Shown one piece after another: positions 46,597-56,047 of a DNA stretch of 64,000 bases (the first letter of the stretch is position 1; each line of letters begins with the position of its first letter). The position numbers and the translations under genes are program-made. Where the stretch lies: assembly GCA_013151645.1 (NCBI GenBank), contig JAADHU010000028.1, positions 186,001 through 250,000 of the forward strand, read 5' to 3'. The stretch is from Gammaproteobacteria bacterium (GTDB lineage: Bacteria; Pseudomonadota; Gammaproteobacteria; Steroidobacterales; Woeseiaceae). The notes below the pieces were generated by a model. It saw only the letters and a program-made list of their open reading frames with translations, searched no databases and was not told the DNA's origin.

Positions 46597-47966
46597 AAAG
46601 CGTGGCCGATTTCAGTGACCGGTCCGTAGGCCGCCCGTTCCGCATACCAGACACCGCCGTCCTTGATGACGATATCGACGTAGTCCAGCACTTCGATGTT
46701 ACGCAACGGGTTGCCATCGACAATGATGATGTCGGCCAGCTTGCCGGGCTCGATTGTTCCCAGTTCATCGAACTGACCGAGAATTTCCGCATTGGTCTTT
46801 GTCGCCGCTGAAATCACCTGGATTGGCGTCATGCCACTGTCGACCAGTGCGGACATTTCACGCCACATCGCTTCGGTGTGCATGTTCAACGGACTCGCCG
46901 CATCGGTGCCAACACCCATGTATGCACCGGCTTCGATGAACTGGCTGGCTGATTTTTCGGCATTGCGTGTTTCCTGACCAATGCCGTGCATGTAGGACAA
47001 GCGGTGAAAATTTTCGAATGATGAGATGAATTCTTTGTAGATGTCTGCCGGCATATCCTTTTTGTAAACCGGATCATACAGGCGCTCGGGAAACGCAACG
47101 GTCGCCGGGTAGACCCAGATCCGATGTGCAATGGTTTGCACGACAGGAATGTTCTTGTGCGCTATTTCCGACAGCAACGCATCGTCGTAGGGCGGATTAC
47201 GTGCCGACCCGACGTGCTGAAAGACATCCACACCGGCGTCGATGGCATAACGAATTGCGACGGGATCGTATAAATGCGCATGCACTTTGACACCGGTTTT
47301 GTGCGCTTCATTCACTACCGCAACATAGTCTTCTTTAGTCAGTCCAACCCAGACCTTGATGACATCGGAACCGCGCTCGATCAGCTCTCTCGTTCGTTGT
47401 GCGGCCTCACGGGGAGACTTGATGATGATTTCATATTCATCCGGAACGGTGTCATAGTCGAGACGTGTAATCCACGGGCCTGATACCGTCAGTCGCGGCC
47501 CCGGAATCTCACCGCGCCGAATACGTTCGCGAAACTCGAGAATCTGAAACGGTGCGCCGAGATCGAGTCCGCTGGTTACGCCGGCACGCATCATCTGTTT
47601 CGCTGCGATCGTCATGAACTCGTCAATACGTTCCATGCCACCCATGAACTCGTAATACCGTTCGTAAGATCCGTGGCCAGTGAGATCGATATGCATATGC
47701 GCGTCGATGAGCCCCGGCATGACCGTTTTGCCGCCGGCATCGATGATCACGGCGTTATCGGGAATCACCGTATTGTGCTTCTGGCCAACAGCCGTTATCC
47801 GCCCGTTTTCGAAGACGACGACAGAGTGATGAATGGGCTCCGCCTCGTAGCCGTCGAGCAGCATGCCGCCAACAATTGCGACCGGTACATCGGGCCGCAG
47901 AACTTCCTGCGCTGACGATACGTTAGTGGTGAAAATGAGAAAGAGAAAAATCGGTTTGAATTTCAT
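46593..47966 (-). CDS. Secreted amidohydrolase
   Basis: This 457-residue protein has a signal peptide (1-20, ending SSAQ) and an amidohydrolase fold. Metal sites are HMHIDLTG (HxH), a candidate Lys in SDVIKVWVG, HAHLYDP, FQHVG and Asp in GVGTDAASP. It resembles secreted amidohydrolases of the same broad group as the 43518 gene but shares little sequence detail with it. I chose the ATG at 47966 because the signal peptide starts there, rather than at 47993. It follows the TPR-sulfotransferase gene with an 88-base gap. Confidence 0.88.
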   Translation of the reverse strand: MKFKPIFLFLIFTTNVSSAQEVLRPDVPVAIVGGMLLDGYEAEPIHHSVVVFENGRITAVGQKHNTVIPDNAVIIDAGGKTVMPGLIDAHMHIDLTGHGSYERYYEFMGGMERIDEFMTIAAKQMMRAGVTSGLDLGAPFQILEFRERIRRGEIPGPRLTVSGPWITRLDYDTVPDEYEIIIKSPREAAQRTRELIERGSDVIKVWVGLTKEDYVAVVNEAHKTGVKVHAHLYDPVAIRYAIDAGVDVFQHVGSARNPPYDDALLSEIAHKNIPVVQTIAHRIWVYPATVAFPERLYDPVYKKDMPADIYKEFISSFENFHRLSYMHGIGQETRNAEKSASQFIEAGAYMGVGTDAASPLNMHTEAMWREMSALVDSGMTPIQVISAATKTNAEILGQFDELGTIEPGKLADIIIVDGNPLRNIEVLDYVDIVIKDGGVWYAERAAYGPVTEIGHAF

Positions 47967-48054
47967 AGTCGCAGCCCGTTCGTTTTCTGCCATTGTAGCT
48001 GTCTTCCAGCACTTTGCGAAAGAACGTCATCCGCAGCGAAGCACTGGCAAAGTC

Positions 48055-49665
48055 TTACGCGACGATTCCCTGCCGGCCAAGAACTTGCTTAACGCGGTCA
48101 AGCTGCTTGCTGTAGTTTTTCCACTTGTGGATAGACGAACTGTAAATCGGACTGCGAACCTCAACAGCGCTGGCGGTAGTGGCGACCGTATTGAGCTCGT
48201 GAAAGGACATGCATTGATCTTCCCATTCCAGGTCGCAGTAGGCCAGTAGCTTTCTTGTCTCCGTTTCCTGATCGTGAACCAGGTCTTCATAGCAGATATT
48301 CAGAATTCGGCCAGGAAGAACTTCATTCCAGTGTTTCATCAGGCGGTCGTAAGCAACATAGTAGCGACTCAGGTCATCGAGATCGTAAGAAAACGGATAG
48401 GCTGCCTTGAAAATCATTTTGTACATCGAATAACAGGCATCCATAGGATGCCGATAAACGTGAATTATCTTTGAATGCGGTAGAGCCATGTGAATCAATC
48501 CCACGTACAGGAAGTTTTGCGGCATCTTGTCCGTAAAGTGCGCTGTCTTACCGGACAGATGAGCCGTACTTTCCAGGTAGGCTTTTCCAAGGGCCGTGAA
48601 GTCCGAATCCAGCGTTGCAGTAACGAGTTCTTCGATCGGAATCTGTATCGTCCCGGCTTTCGCATAGATTGGTCGCATGAGTTCGATCGCGAAATTTTGC
48701 AACTCGCCGGCAGACGAAATACCGCTGTGACTACTCAGAATTCGTTCGACCAACGTTGAACCGGCACGTGGAAGACCCAGAACAAAGATCGGTTCCGAAG
48801 AGTGGTAGCCGTTAGTCTTCGACAACAGGTGTTTCGAGCCAATCGCGTCGGCGATCACCTGCATCTTGTGGCAGTCCCGCTCAACGTCATAGCGCATATT
48901 TTTCCGCCGACAGTTCGCACCGCGTTTCAGATAATTGAAAGACCGATCCCACTGCTGCAGATCTTCAAGTTCTTTGGCAAGCGCATAACAAAGCAGCATT
49001 TCATCTCGCCAGCCAAACGAGCCGGCATGGAGCAAGGCTTCCATTTCCTCAACATGGTTGTTGTCTGCTGTCTGGGTTCGTAAACCACTGCGGGCGTAGT
49101 ATGTTTCGTAGTCTCGGGGACGATATTTGATAGTGCGGTCAAAACACTTTTCCGCAGCCTGAAACTCCCCGGAAAACCTGAGCGCGGTGCCAAGATTGTA
49201 TTGGTGCGTGGCGCTATCCGGCGCTTGGTGTACCGCACTCTGGAAACATGCCAATGATTTGTCGAAGTCGCCTGTTTTGGTGTACGCAGTCCCGAGCGTT
49301 GCCATAATATCGACACTCACCGGATGGAGGCGCAGCGCCTTGTCGGCACAGGACCTTGCTTCCTCATACATCCGGAGAACAGCCAGTGTATTGGCCTTGT
49401 GAGCAAGAATACCAGCACTGTTGGTATCGAGTCGTTCTGCGATTTCTATATATACGAGAGCTTGCTTGAAGTCGTTCGCGGTAGTGGCAACAGCGGCTCT
49501 CAGTGACCAAGCAGCAGCCGACTCCGGAAAACGGTCCGCCAGCGCGGCAGCCAAATCTCGTGCATTGCCGAGGTTTCCGGATTGCAACTCGCGTGTGGCA
49601 TCGGCGTAAGTCGACGATGCGCGGGCATTGCAATCGGCAACTCTGGTCAGCTCGCCGTTAACCAT
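48055..49665 (-). CDS. TPR-repeat sulfotransferase
   Basis: This 536-residue protein has an N-terminal array of about 5-6 tetratricopeptide repeats (residues 20-230) and a C-terminal sulfotransferase domain (about 290-530). The 5'-phosphosulfate loop is FVLGLPRAGSTLVERIL and the 3'-phosphate region is HVYRHPMDACYSMY. It would move sulfate from PAPS to an unidentified acceptor, with the TPR part as an adaptor. No signal peptide is apparent. Fused TPR-sulfotransferases recur next to TonB receptors in marine proteobacteria, as here; that association is from general knowledge. Confidence 0.88.
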   Translation of the reverse strand: MVNGELTRVADCNARASSTYADATRELQSGNLGNARDLAAALADRFPESAAAWSLRAAVATTANDFKQALVYIEIAERLDTNSAGILAHKANTLAVLRMYEEARSCADKALRLHPVSVDIMATLGTAYTKTGDFDKSLACFQSAVHQAPDSATHQYNLGTALRFSGEFQAAEKCFDRTIKYRPRDYETYYARSGLRTQTADNNHVEEMEALLHAGSFGWRDEMLLCYALAKELEDLQQWDRSFNYLKRGANCRRKNMRYDVERDCHKMQVIADAIGSKHLLSKTNGYHSSEPIFVLGLPRAGSTLVERILSSHSGISSAGELQNFAIELMRPIYAKAGTIQIPIEELVTATLDSDFTALGKAYLESTAHLSGKTAHFTDKMPQNFLYVGLIHMALPHSKIIHVYRHPMDACYSMYKMIFKAAYPFSYDLDDLSRYYVAYDRLMKHWNEVLPGRILNICYEDLVHDQETETRKLLAYCDLEWEDQCMSFHELNTVATTASAVEVRSPIYSSSIHKWKNYSKQLDRVKQVLGRQGIVA

Positions 49666-49725
49666 CGTTTGTGACCTTTGGCGACGCGTTTTATCCGTTT
49701 AAAGACACGACCCTGTGCTTCGAAA

Positions 49726-52158
49726 TCATTGCGTGTGATACGTAAATCGAATTCCATAGCTACGCGGACGTGTGACAAAATAGAACTGACCGACAGGACC
49801 GTTTCGTGCCGCTGGAATGCCACCCGTCACGCCCAATTCATTGAAGACGTTATCGACAAAACCGGTAACTGACCATGATTCCGAGGATGCATAGAACGTT
49901 GCCGATGCATCCCAGATCGAGAAACCATCGATTTCGAAGAAGCGGATTCCCTGAAAGCTTGAATCTGCCTTACTGCGATAGAAACCGTTGAGGTGATAGT
50001 TAACACTGGAAAATGGTCCACCTGTCATTGGCTGGCTGTAATCGAGCGTCAAGCTTGCCATGTTTTTAGGCACGCCGGGCAATGAATCGCCGTCACTCCC
50101 TATACTACCGTCAGGAGCCGCAAAATCGGCAGTCAATTCTGCGCTTGTATAGGCATAGCCAAAGGTATATCTCAGCTTTTCGCCAAGTGTACCGTAGGCC
50201 TCCAGTTCGAATCCCATGGTGCGCGCACCTGCTCCGTTAACCACGGCAGGATTGCCGAAGGGAGTAAATGTATCAATCTGCGGATTTTCCCAGTCGATGA
50301 AAAAGCCGGCAACCGTGTATTGCATGCGGTCATTCAGGTTGCCTTTGATTCCCGCCTCCCAATTTTGCGCACTATCGGGCTGAAAAGTCAGTAGCTCGGG
50401 CGGATCGGGAAAGAAAGGGTGATTCAGTAGTGCAATATTAGCGCCGCCGCGACGATACCCTTCGACCCAGGTGCCGTAAATCATCGTGTCATCATTAATG
50501 TTGTAAGAAGTATTCAACTTGAAAATAACATCATCATCGTCTTGCTGGACATTGAGAAGTATGGCGCCGTTCGGGTCGACGCCATCGGATGCGCAGTAGT
50601 AACCACACTGCGGCAGAAATTCGACCAGATCCTGTTCAAACTCTGACGAAAATACACGGGCACCCAGTGTTACCTGCCAATCGTCATTGAATTGGTACGA
50701 TAGTTCACCAAAAACGGCCAGGTCCCGCACATCAATCTTGCGATCGAATATTGCATTGACCTCCGTATTGTTAGCGAAAAAATAAGCAGGCGGATCGCCA
50801 GGGAGCCGCGGGAGATTATTCCATTCCGGCGCGCCGGGCACATTGTAGAGAGACAGAACTTTAGTTTGAACGTCGGAGTAAAAAGCGCCTATCAGCCAGT
50901 CAACCTTTCCGTCACTGTTTGATACAAGCCGAAACTCCTGAATCAGGCCGCTGTCGTCGGTAATGCTTTGTTCGGGTGCCACGACCCGCGGAAATGCAGA
51001 ATAGTAGTAAGGTTCTACGTTGACAGCCCAGAAATCCGTGTAGTCAATGCTCTGGTCCGATTCGTTGCTGTAGTAGGACGTCGCAGACGTCAGCGTAGCG
51101 AATCCGAAGTCAATACCGACCTCCAGAGAACCAACATTGACATCACGCTCGTAGGGTTCCGGCGTTGCATGATATTCAACATAGTCGGCGCCACTGCCCG
51201 AAAACGGATTTTGTATCTGGCGCCCGTCAGACTCATCGCTTTGAAACATATAAGTCATCACAACGTCGACTGCATCGTTCGGCTGGTAGCGTATTGCTAC
51301 CCGACCGTAACGGCTGTCGTTGTCGTTGATATCTTTAACCGACTGGATGATCGGCGCGGAGTTTACGAGATCAGTCGGGTCCGCCGGCAGCGCTGCACCG
51401 GATGCGTCGAGTTGATAACGCCCGTTCGCATCAATAAAACCGCCGATTGTCTCGATACCGGCGTTGATACGCAGCGCCCACTGATCACTTAAGGGGATAT
51501 TCAGCGTACCGCTGATATCGTAACTCTGCTCGTCTGATTCGCTCGTCCAGAAAGTCCCACCGCGCAAACTCGCGGAGAAGGCCTCGTTGTCCGGCCGGTT
51601 GGTGAGAATCTTTAACGTGCCTCCCATGGAACCGGAACCGTAAATTGTGCCTTGTGGTCCGCGCAAAACTTCGACGCGTTCGATATCGTTAAATTTCAGC
51701 GGAAAGAAAACCGGCGTTTCGTTCAGATAGGTTGAAATCGGGGCGACAGCAACATTCGGAAAATCAAACGAACCGATCATTGCATTGGCATTTATGCCGC
51801 GGAGGATAATGTTCGGATTGTTGCCGCCAACCCTCGCACCCTGATCGAGGTAGGCGACACCAGGCACCAGGCGCAATAAATCACCGAGATCAGCGACGCC
51901 GGCCCGTTCAAGGTCATCGGCCGACACGGCACTGATGTTATAGGGAATGTCCTGAATGGATTTCGCGCGCCGGGTCGCGGTCACGATAATTTCGTCCAGA
52001 GCCTCCTGGGCGAACGCCGGCCCGGATTGCACGCCAAGCGCACTCATCGCAGCAACGGCGGCAAAACCACCGGTATTGCGTGCAGACTTTGCTGGTTTTC
52101 GTCGGATTCGACGCGCTTTCTGGTGTTTGGGTTTGCTGTTCCTTATTCGTTTCGACAT
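49726..52158 (-). CDS. TonB-dependent outer-membrane receptor
   Basis: This 810-residue receptor starts at 52158, with a GGGGGGG stretch upstream. An unusually long basic N-terminus (about 30 residues, Lys/Arg-rich) precedes the hydrophobic signal segment. A TonB box-like DEIIVTATRR, a plug domain (DIPYNISAVSADDLERAG, RGINANAMI) and a 22-strand-type barrel rich in aromatic girdle residues follow, ending with FTYHTQ. It imports an unknown ligand. It lies at the front of the minus-strand unit TetR gene, receptor, TPR-sulfotransferase, amidohydrolase. Confidence 0.93.
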   Translation of the reverse strand: MSKRIRNSKPKHQKARRIRRKPAKSARNTGGFAAVAAMSALGVQSGPAFAQEALDEIIVTATRRAKSIQDIPYNISAVSADDLERAGVADLGDLLRLVPGVAYLDQGARVGGNNPNIILRGINANAMIGSFDFPNVAVAPISTYLNETPVFFPLKFNDIERVEVLRGPQGTIYGSGSMGGTLKILTNRPDNEAFSASLRGGTFWTSESDEQSYDISGTLNIPLSDQWALRINAGIETIGGFIDANGRYQLDASGAALPADPTDLVNSAPIIQSVKDINDNDSRYGRVAIRYQPNDAVDVVMTYMFQSDESDGRQIQNPFSGSGADYVEYHATPEPYERDVNVGSLEVGIDFGFATLTSATSYYSNESDQSIDYTDFWAVNVEPYYYSAFPRVVAPEQSITDDSGLIQEFRLVSNSDGKVDWLIGAFYSDVQTKVLSLYNVPGAPEWNNLPRLPGDPPAYFFANNTEVNAIFDRKIDVRDLAVFGELSYQFNDDWQVTLGARVFSSEFEQDLVEFLPQCGYYCASDGVDPNGAILLNVQQDDDDVIFKLNTSYNINDDTMIYGTWVEGYRRGGANIALLNHPFFPDPPELLTFQPDSAQNWEAGIKGNLNDRMQYTVAGFFIDWENPQIDTFTPFGNPAVVNGAGARTMGFELEAYGTLGEKLRYTFGYAYTSAELTADFAAPDGSIGSDGDSLPGVPKNMASLTLDYSQPMTGGPFSSVNYHLNGFYRSKADSSFQGIRFFEIDGFSIWDASATFYASSESWSVTGFVDNVFNELGVTGGIPAARNGPVGQFYFVTRPRSYGIRFTYHTQ

Positions 52159-52325
52159 CTTGCCCCCCCCTGTCCCCACATATTTATTCAGCGGTTACGC
52201 GACGCTCGCCATGCGTTCGTCATCGTTAGGTCAGATTCCAGCATAAACCGAATGATTATTCAATATTTTTACCGGGCTGAAAGAAATCAGTGCCATCAGC
52301 CAGCTTTTATGCGGGCTGAGCGATA

Positions 52326-53009
52326 CTACGGGGCTTCTACGGCTTTGGTCATTTCCTGATTTTCAGCACGATGCGGCTCGAACAAGGCAAGAATCATGCG
52401 CTTGAGATCCGCCAGTGTCCGTTCGGCTCGTATTTGTCGCTGCGACACAATGACAATCAGTAATGTGTGACTGAGCTCCAGATAGGCACGACCCAGACGA
52501 TTCAACTCGTTGTCGCTCGCCTGGAATCCCAATCGCTTGAGCATCGCCATCATCTTGGAGATTATCAGGTTGTCATGTTCCGCATCCAGGTGACGCAGCT
52601 CCGGAATAGCGCTCAACGCCAGTGCCAATGGCAGTACGGCGCGCTGATTTCGGTACACAACCAGAAGCCGCTCAACCGTTCGATCGACGAATTCTGACAA
52701 CGTCATGTTGCCGATATCCATATTTTCGATTTCCTCAACGGCCCCCGTCATTTCCTCCAGCCACATCGTTCCGAGACGATTCAAAATGGCATGTTTGTTC
52801 GGAAAATAGTGATACAGCGAACCAACGGAAATATTCAACTCCTTGGCAATCATCAACGTCGTGAGACTGTCGATACCAACCTCTTCCAGCAATTTCGCTG
52901 TGACGTGGAGTATCTGTCGGCTACGAATTTGCGCCCTTTGCTGACGCGGGTATCTCCGTGGCTGGAGAAATTCGGACTTGATTCTGCGGCGAGATGGCGA
53001 CGTTGGCAC
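52326..53009 (-). CDS. TetR-family transcriptional regulator
   Basis: This 227-residue regulator has the N-terminal TetR helix-turn-helix (SLTTLMIAKELNISVGSLYHYF, split across helices at about residues 45-66). A long basic leader precedes it and a variable ligand-binding domain follows. It probably controls the receptor gene, which starts 167 bases downstream in the same direction. The inducer is unknown. The stretch 53010-53278 shows no gene. Confidence 0.9.
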   Translation of the reverse strand: MPTSPSRRRIKSEFLQPRRYPRQQRAQIRSRQILHVTAKLLEEVGIDSLTTLMIAKELNISVGSLYHYFPNKHAILNRLGTMWLEEMTGAVEEIENMDIGNMTLSEFVDRTVERLLVVYRNQRAVLPLALALSAIPELRHLDAEHDNLIISKMMAMLKRLGFQASDNELNRLGRAYLELSHTLLIVIVSQRQIRAERTLADLKRMILALFEPHRAENQEMTKAVEAP

Positions 53010-53278
53010 GACTTCCTCCAGGAGAATGAATGACGACGCGAGCGCACCGTTCGGACGATGATCTGAACAAGCTGAGCCGTCTATTCAGTCACACAACAAC
53101 CTTGACCATGCGCGGGGTGGCACTTTACCGCCTTTAGTCCAACAAAGTACAACCCGATGCACGCCAAGTTTAACGCTATAGCAGTGGCGAATGAATATCC
53201 GACTCAGCAGCATTACATTAGGCGCTTGAAGCAGCCGTTCATCCCGGACTGGTTCATTGACCGGTGAGGACCCGCTAA

Positions 53279-53629
53279 CTAGCCGTAGAAACAGCCGAAT
53301 TCATCCCGATCAACCAATTCAAGAAAGTCCTCAATTCTTCGTACTTCCGACGCCGGTTGGTAACTGTGCCACTTTAAATCGGCCCGTTGCCAAAAGACTT
53401 TCCAGACTCCACGACTCTTGACGAACGTCGTTTTCGCGACAGGTTGTTCCATTTTTTCGCCAGGAGCTCCTCGCCATACCGGCCGAATTTCGAATATTTC
53501 TACGCTCTGACCTTGTATTCGATAGCCCAGATCCAACTCCGGTCGAATATCAGGCGGTGGTCTGCGTTTATCGATGTACCGTTTGACCAGTTGCTCGCAT
53601 CGCTTCGTTTCGAATTCGCTGATTGCCAT
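53279..53629 (-). CDS. DUF3024 domain protein
   Basis: This 116-residue protein matches DUF3024: CEQLVKRYIDKRRPPPDIRP, then LGYRIQGQSVEIFEIRPVW and FVKSRGVWKVFWQRADLKWH. Function is unknown. It is one of a run of small same-strand genes with cassette-like spacing (53.2-56.2 kb). It starts 25 bases after the alpha/beta hydrolase gene. Confidence 0.8.
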   Translation of the reverse strand: MAISEFETKRCEQLVKRYIDKRRPPPDIRPELDLGYRIQGQSVEIFEIRPVWRGAPGEKMEQPVAKTTFVKSRGVWKVFWQRADLKWHSYQPASEVRRIEDFLELVDRDEFGCFYG

Positions 53630-53654
53630 GAAATTGGGGACGCTTGCCAGGCGA

Positions 53655-54542
53655 CTACCCAGTCTCCCTTATGAGGGCAGCAAATTCTCTGGGCTGCTCC
53701 AAATTCGGAAAATGACCGCAGCCCGCAAACTCATGTATTTCACAGTGCGGCACATGCACACGCAAGCTCTCAAAACTGGTATTCCTGTGAGACCAGTCCT
53801 TATTTCCCCAAACCATCGTCGTTGGTACTTCTATATCACTCAAGTCACTGTTACCAACATTACGCATGCCCTGTACGATGCTCGCCAGGCAAAAGCAGCC
53901 CCCCGAATGAAGAGCCGACAATGCGTGCTTCACAAACTCGTCTTTTTGGGGCGTGTTTTTCGGTAGCGACATGTCGAACCATCTGGAGGCTAACTGGTTC
54001 GACATAGCGGCGCCAATAGCTTGACCGATAAATGGAATACGTAGCATTTTTGGAATGTTGCGATCTATCCATTGACTTCTCATTTCATGCAACGAGGGTG
54101 TCTGCGCGAGCACTAACCTGGAAACCCGCTCCGGATAATGTCTCGCCATTGAAATTGCGATATAGCTATTCGAACAGGAAAACGACAGGGTTGCTCTCTC
54201 GATATCAAGCGCATCAAACACCGATTTTACAATCCTCGTACCGTGCTCAAGGCCGAAATCGTAGTCCAGTTCAGGGTACGAAAAACCGAGACCGGGCATA
54301 TCGAAACATACCACCCTGAAATGAGGTGACAGTTCAGTGATCAAACGCTCGAAATGCTCGATGACACATGGCCCATCGGGAACCATGACTAAAGCTGGTT
54401 TATTACCTCCGGTATCTTTGACCCGAATCTTGCCAGAGTCTGTGTCAATGATATTGGTATCATCAGACCATGATGCCATTGCACGTTTTGACGGCCGACG
54501 AGAAATATAGCGGACGCCGTCCAGGACATGGCCGTAACTCAT
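53655..54542 (-). CDS. Alpha/beta-hydrolase-fold protein
   Basis: This 295-residue protein has the alpha/beta hydrolase pattern, including CFDMPGLGFS and a C-terminal catalytic His in CGHFPN and Asp in WGNKDWS. The nucleophile elbow reads FSCSNSYIA, so the usual GxSxG glycines are replaced by serines. It could hydrolyse an ester or a haloalkane-like substrate, but this is open. The ATG lies about 22 bases from an attC-like site. The start could instead be at Met23. Confidence 0.75.
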   Translation of the reverse strand: MSYGHVLDGVRYISRRPSKRAMASWSDDTNIIDTDSGKIRVKDTGGNKPALVMVPDGPCVIEHFERLITELSPHFRVVCFDMPGLGFSYPELDYDFGLEHGTRIVKSVFDALDIERATLSFSCSNSYIAISMARHYPERVSRLVLAQTPSLHEMRSQWIDRNIPKMLRIPFIGQAIGAAMSNQLASRWFDMSLPKNTPQKDEFVKHALSALHSGGCFCLASIVQGMRNVGNSDLSDIEVPTTMVWGNKDWSHRNTSFESLRVHVPHCEIHEFAGCGHFPNLEQPREFAALIRETG

Positions 54543-54563
54543 TGGTGTTTCTTCAAGATTGCT

Positions 54564-54642
54564 GCCCGACGACCTGCGTCAGCGGGCGGCCGCAGGCCAG
54601 TCCGGCGCGGCATATTGCGCGAACCGCATGCGCTGATTAGAT
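54564..54642 (-). repeat. attC-like site
   Basis: The 79-base stretch lies between the stop of the 54647 gene and the ATG of the hydrolase gene. Its left end GCCCGAC (54564-54570) and right end ATTAGAT (54636-54642) are one or two bases off the RYYYAAC / GTTRRRY core sites of integron attC sites. TCAGCG on the left and CGCTGA on the right can pair. Confidence 0.35.
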
Positions 54643-54646
54643 GCCT

Positions 54647-54994
54647 TTATGCCAACCAACATTCTAATGCCCCACCAACAATTCCGCGAACTCCGAGGTT
54701 TTCTACTGACGTACCCCGAAAACAATAAAAGGTCCCTTCTTTCGGCTCGTAAACCAGCCAGTATCCATTCGATTTCGCGACACAATAACCTTGAATAGTA
54801 TCACCTGGCGTTTTTCCTTCAAGACCGGGCTCGAGCACTGTTGCCTTGATAACAAAGGGTTCACATTTACATTTTCGAATGGATCTTATCGCATCTTCAA
54901 TATATTTAGCCGGATCATTTACATGTTCAGTGAATACCGCCCTTGTGTCGCTAAAACTCTCTTCCAGTGCTTTGTCCAGTCGATTTTCATCCAT
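54647..54994 (-). CDS. Small hypothetical protein in cassette-like array
   Basis: This 115-residue acidic protein has no signal peptide or membrane segment. It contains helices at the N-terminus (DKALEESFSDTRAVFTEHV) and a strand-rich C-terminal half (GYWLVYEPKEGTFYCFRG). I do not recognise a family. Its stop lies 4 bases from an attC-like site, as expected for a cassette gene. Confidence 0.6.
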   Translation of the reverse strand: MDENRLDKALEESFSDTRAVFTEHVNDPAKYIEDAIRSIRKCKCEPFVIKATVLEPGLEGKTPGDTIQGYCVAKSNGYWLVYEPKEGTFYCFRGTSVENLGVRGIVGGALECWLA

Positions 54995-55185
54995 GTTGCA
55001 TCGAACCCTGTTGCTCTGCCTATGTGAAACTTCGAATCATAAATTCGACCCAGCCACATGGTTGACTCTTAGTGTTCCAAGACCGCTAAACTCATCCTCT
55101 ATCCACTCACAGCCACAGCTTTTGCCATGGCAGAGAGTGTCCCTCGGTCAAGTTTGGCTACTTTGTAGATGGTTAGAAGCACCAT

Positions 55186-55473
55186 TTAGTAAGGCGCATA
55201 ACGATTTGATTTGTTGAGCGTTTCAAAAAACTGTTTCGCCTTCGGCTTGTTCTCCAGTGCTACCAGGAAATCCGCTGGCACTTTCATTTCACTTGCCACA
55301 CAGGACAGTGACTCAATCACGACATCGTCCCAAGTCACGCTTGGAATACCAGTCTTTTTCTTGAATATCTTCACCCACAGCTCACTTTCGGTGGCGTGAT
55401 TCACCTTGAGCCACCGGCCGAGACCTTTCGGCGTTGCAAAGGTCATGATTCTCGCTAGGTCGGGTTCAGACAT
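55186..55473 (-). CDS. YdeI-like protein with internal deletion and shortened C-terminus
   Basis: This 95-residue protein opens like YdeI/OmpD-associated family members (FATPKGLGRWLKVNHATESELWVKI and SVTWDDVVIESL). It then jumps straight to the family's C-terminal part (PADFLVALENKPKAKQFFETLNKSNRYA), omitting about 60 residues, and stops four residues later. It is probably a reduced or broken copy. The ATG is about 20 bases from the core site of an attC-like element. Confidence 0.65.
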   Translation of the reverse strand: MSEPDLARIMTFATPKGLGRWLKVNHATESELWVKIFKKKTGIPSVTWDDVVIESLSCVASEMKVPADFLVALENKPKAKQFFETLNKSNRYAPY

Positions 55474-55491
55474 GAAACTCGATTTTCTTCG

Positions 55492-55552
55492 GCCTAACGC
55501 CTGTGACAGCGACGGCCAACTTGTTGGCCGTCCGGCACCTGTGTAGCAGGTG
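55492..55552 (-). repeat. attC-like site overlapping the end of the cupin gene
   Basis: GCCTAAC (55492-55498) is a perfect RYYYAAC core. It is followed by a perfect 10-bp stem, GACGGCCAAC / GTTGGCCGTC (55511-55532), and a second hairpin, GCACCTG...CAGGTGC (55535-55552). No convincing second core is seen on the right. The cupin stop TAG lies in the core (GTTAGGC on the minus strand). Confidence 0.4.
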
Positions 55553-55880
55553 CGCACTGCTCACACTGGTCGTGTGTTACTTGCACTAAACCAAACTCTA
55601 TTTCTGACGTCTCTACTTCAAATTCGACAGAATACTCAATACTTGCTGGCACTTGATACCAATCTCCGACCGTAAATCTCTCTGTTTTTCCAAAGATGGT
55701 CAAAATTAGCTCGCCTCGCGTGATAATGCCAACGTTGTTTGTTTCGTGTGCGTGAGGAAAAATTCTGGTGCCTGGCGGATACGAAGCAAACAGAACTTCG
55801 CAATTCTCCGCCTTTAGTCGGTAAACATCGAACGGACCGTCAAATGGTGGAAGACTGCGAATTAGGTCTGGATAGATCAT
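55494..55880 (-). CDS. Cupin-domain protein
   Basis: This 128-residue protein has a single cupin barrel: FPHAHETNNVGIITRGELILTI carries motif-1 His residues and FTVGDWYQVPA gives motif 2. Metal binding is plausible and the function unknown. The last 20 residues are read from the attC-like site, with the stop inside its core. The ATG lies 25 bases from the core end of the attC-like site at 55905. Confidence 0.75.
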   Translation of the reverse strand: MIYPDLIRSLPPFDGPFDVYRLKAENCEVLFASYPPGTRIFPHAHETNNVGIITRGELILTIFGKTERFTVGDWYQVPASIEYSVEFEVETSEIEFGLVQVTHDQCEQCAPATQVPDGQQVGRRCHRR

Positions 55881-55904
55881 GAGCGCTATTGGTACTTGAA
55901 AGAC

Positions 55905-55976
55905 ACGTAACGCCTTGAATAGCGGCGCCAGGGCCGCGCAGCGGGTTTGGCATCCGTCTGCCTCAACTTGTTATGT
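55905..55976 (-). repeat. attC-like site with both core ends
   Basis: The 72-base stretch has ACGTAAC (55905-55911) and GTTATGT (55970-55976), which are inverted versions of the integron core site with the invariant AAC/GTT on both sides. A second matching pair is TTGAA (left) and TCAAC (right). Between them is a GC-rich arm. It lies between the small Lys-rich gene and the cupin gene. Confidence 0.5.
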
Positions 55977-56047
55977 TTTAGAATGCGGATTTCAGTTACT
56001 TCCGGATTCTCGTCCATTTCAGCACCCTCTGTATTCAGGACCTAGAG

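Noticed and set aside
53208-53280. A further attC-like site after the DUF3024 gene
   Set aside because: CATTAGGCGCTTGAAG is suggestive, but its left end is in the wrong core orientation and no paired right core could be placed.
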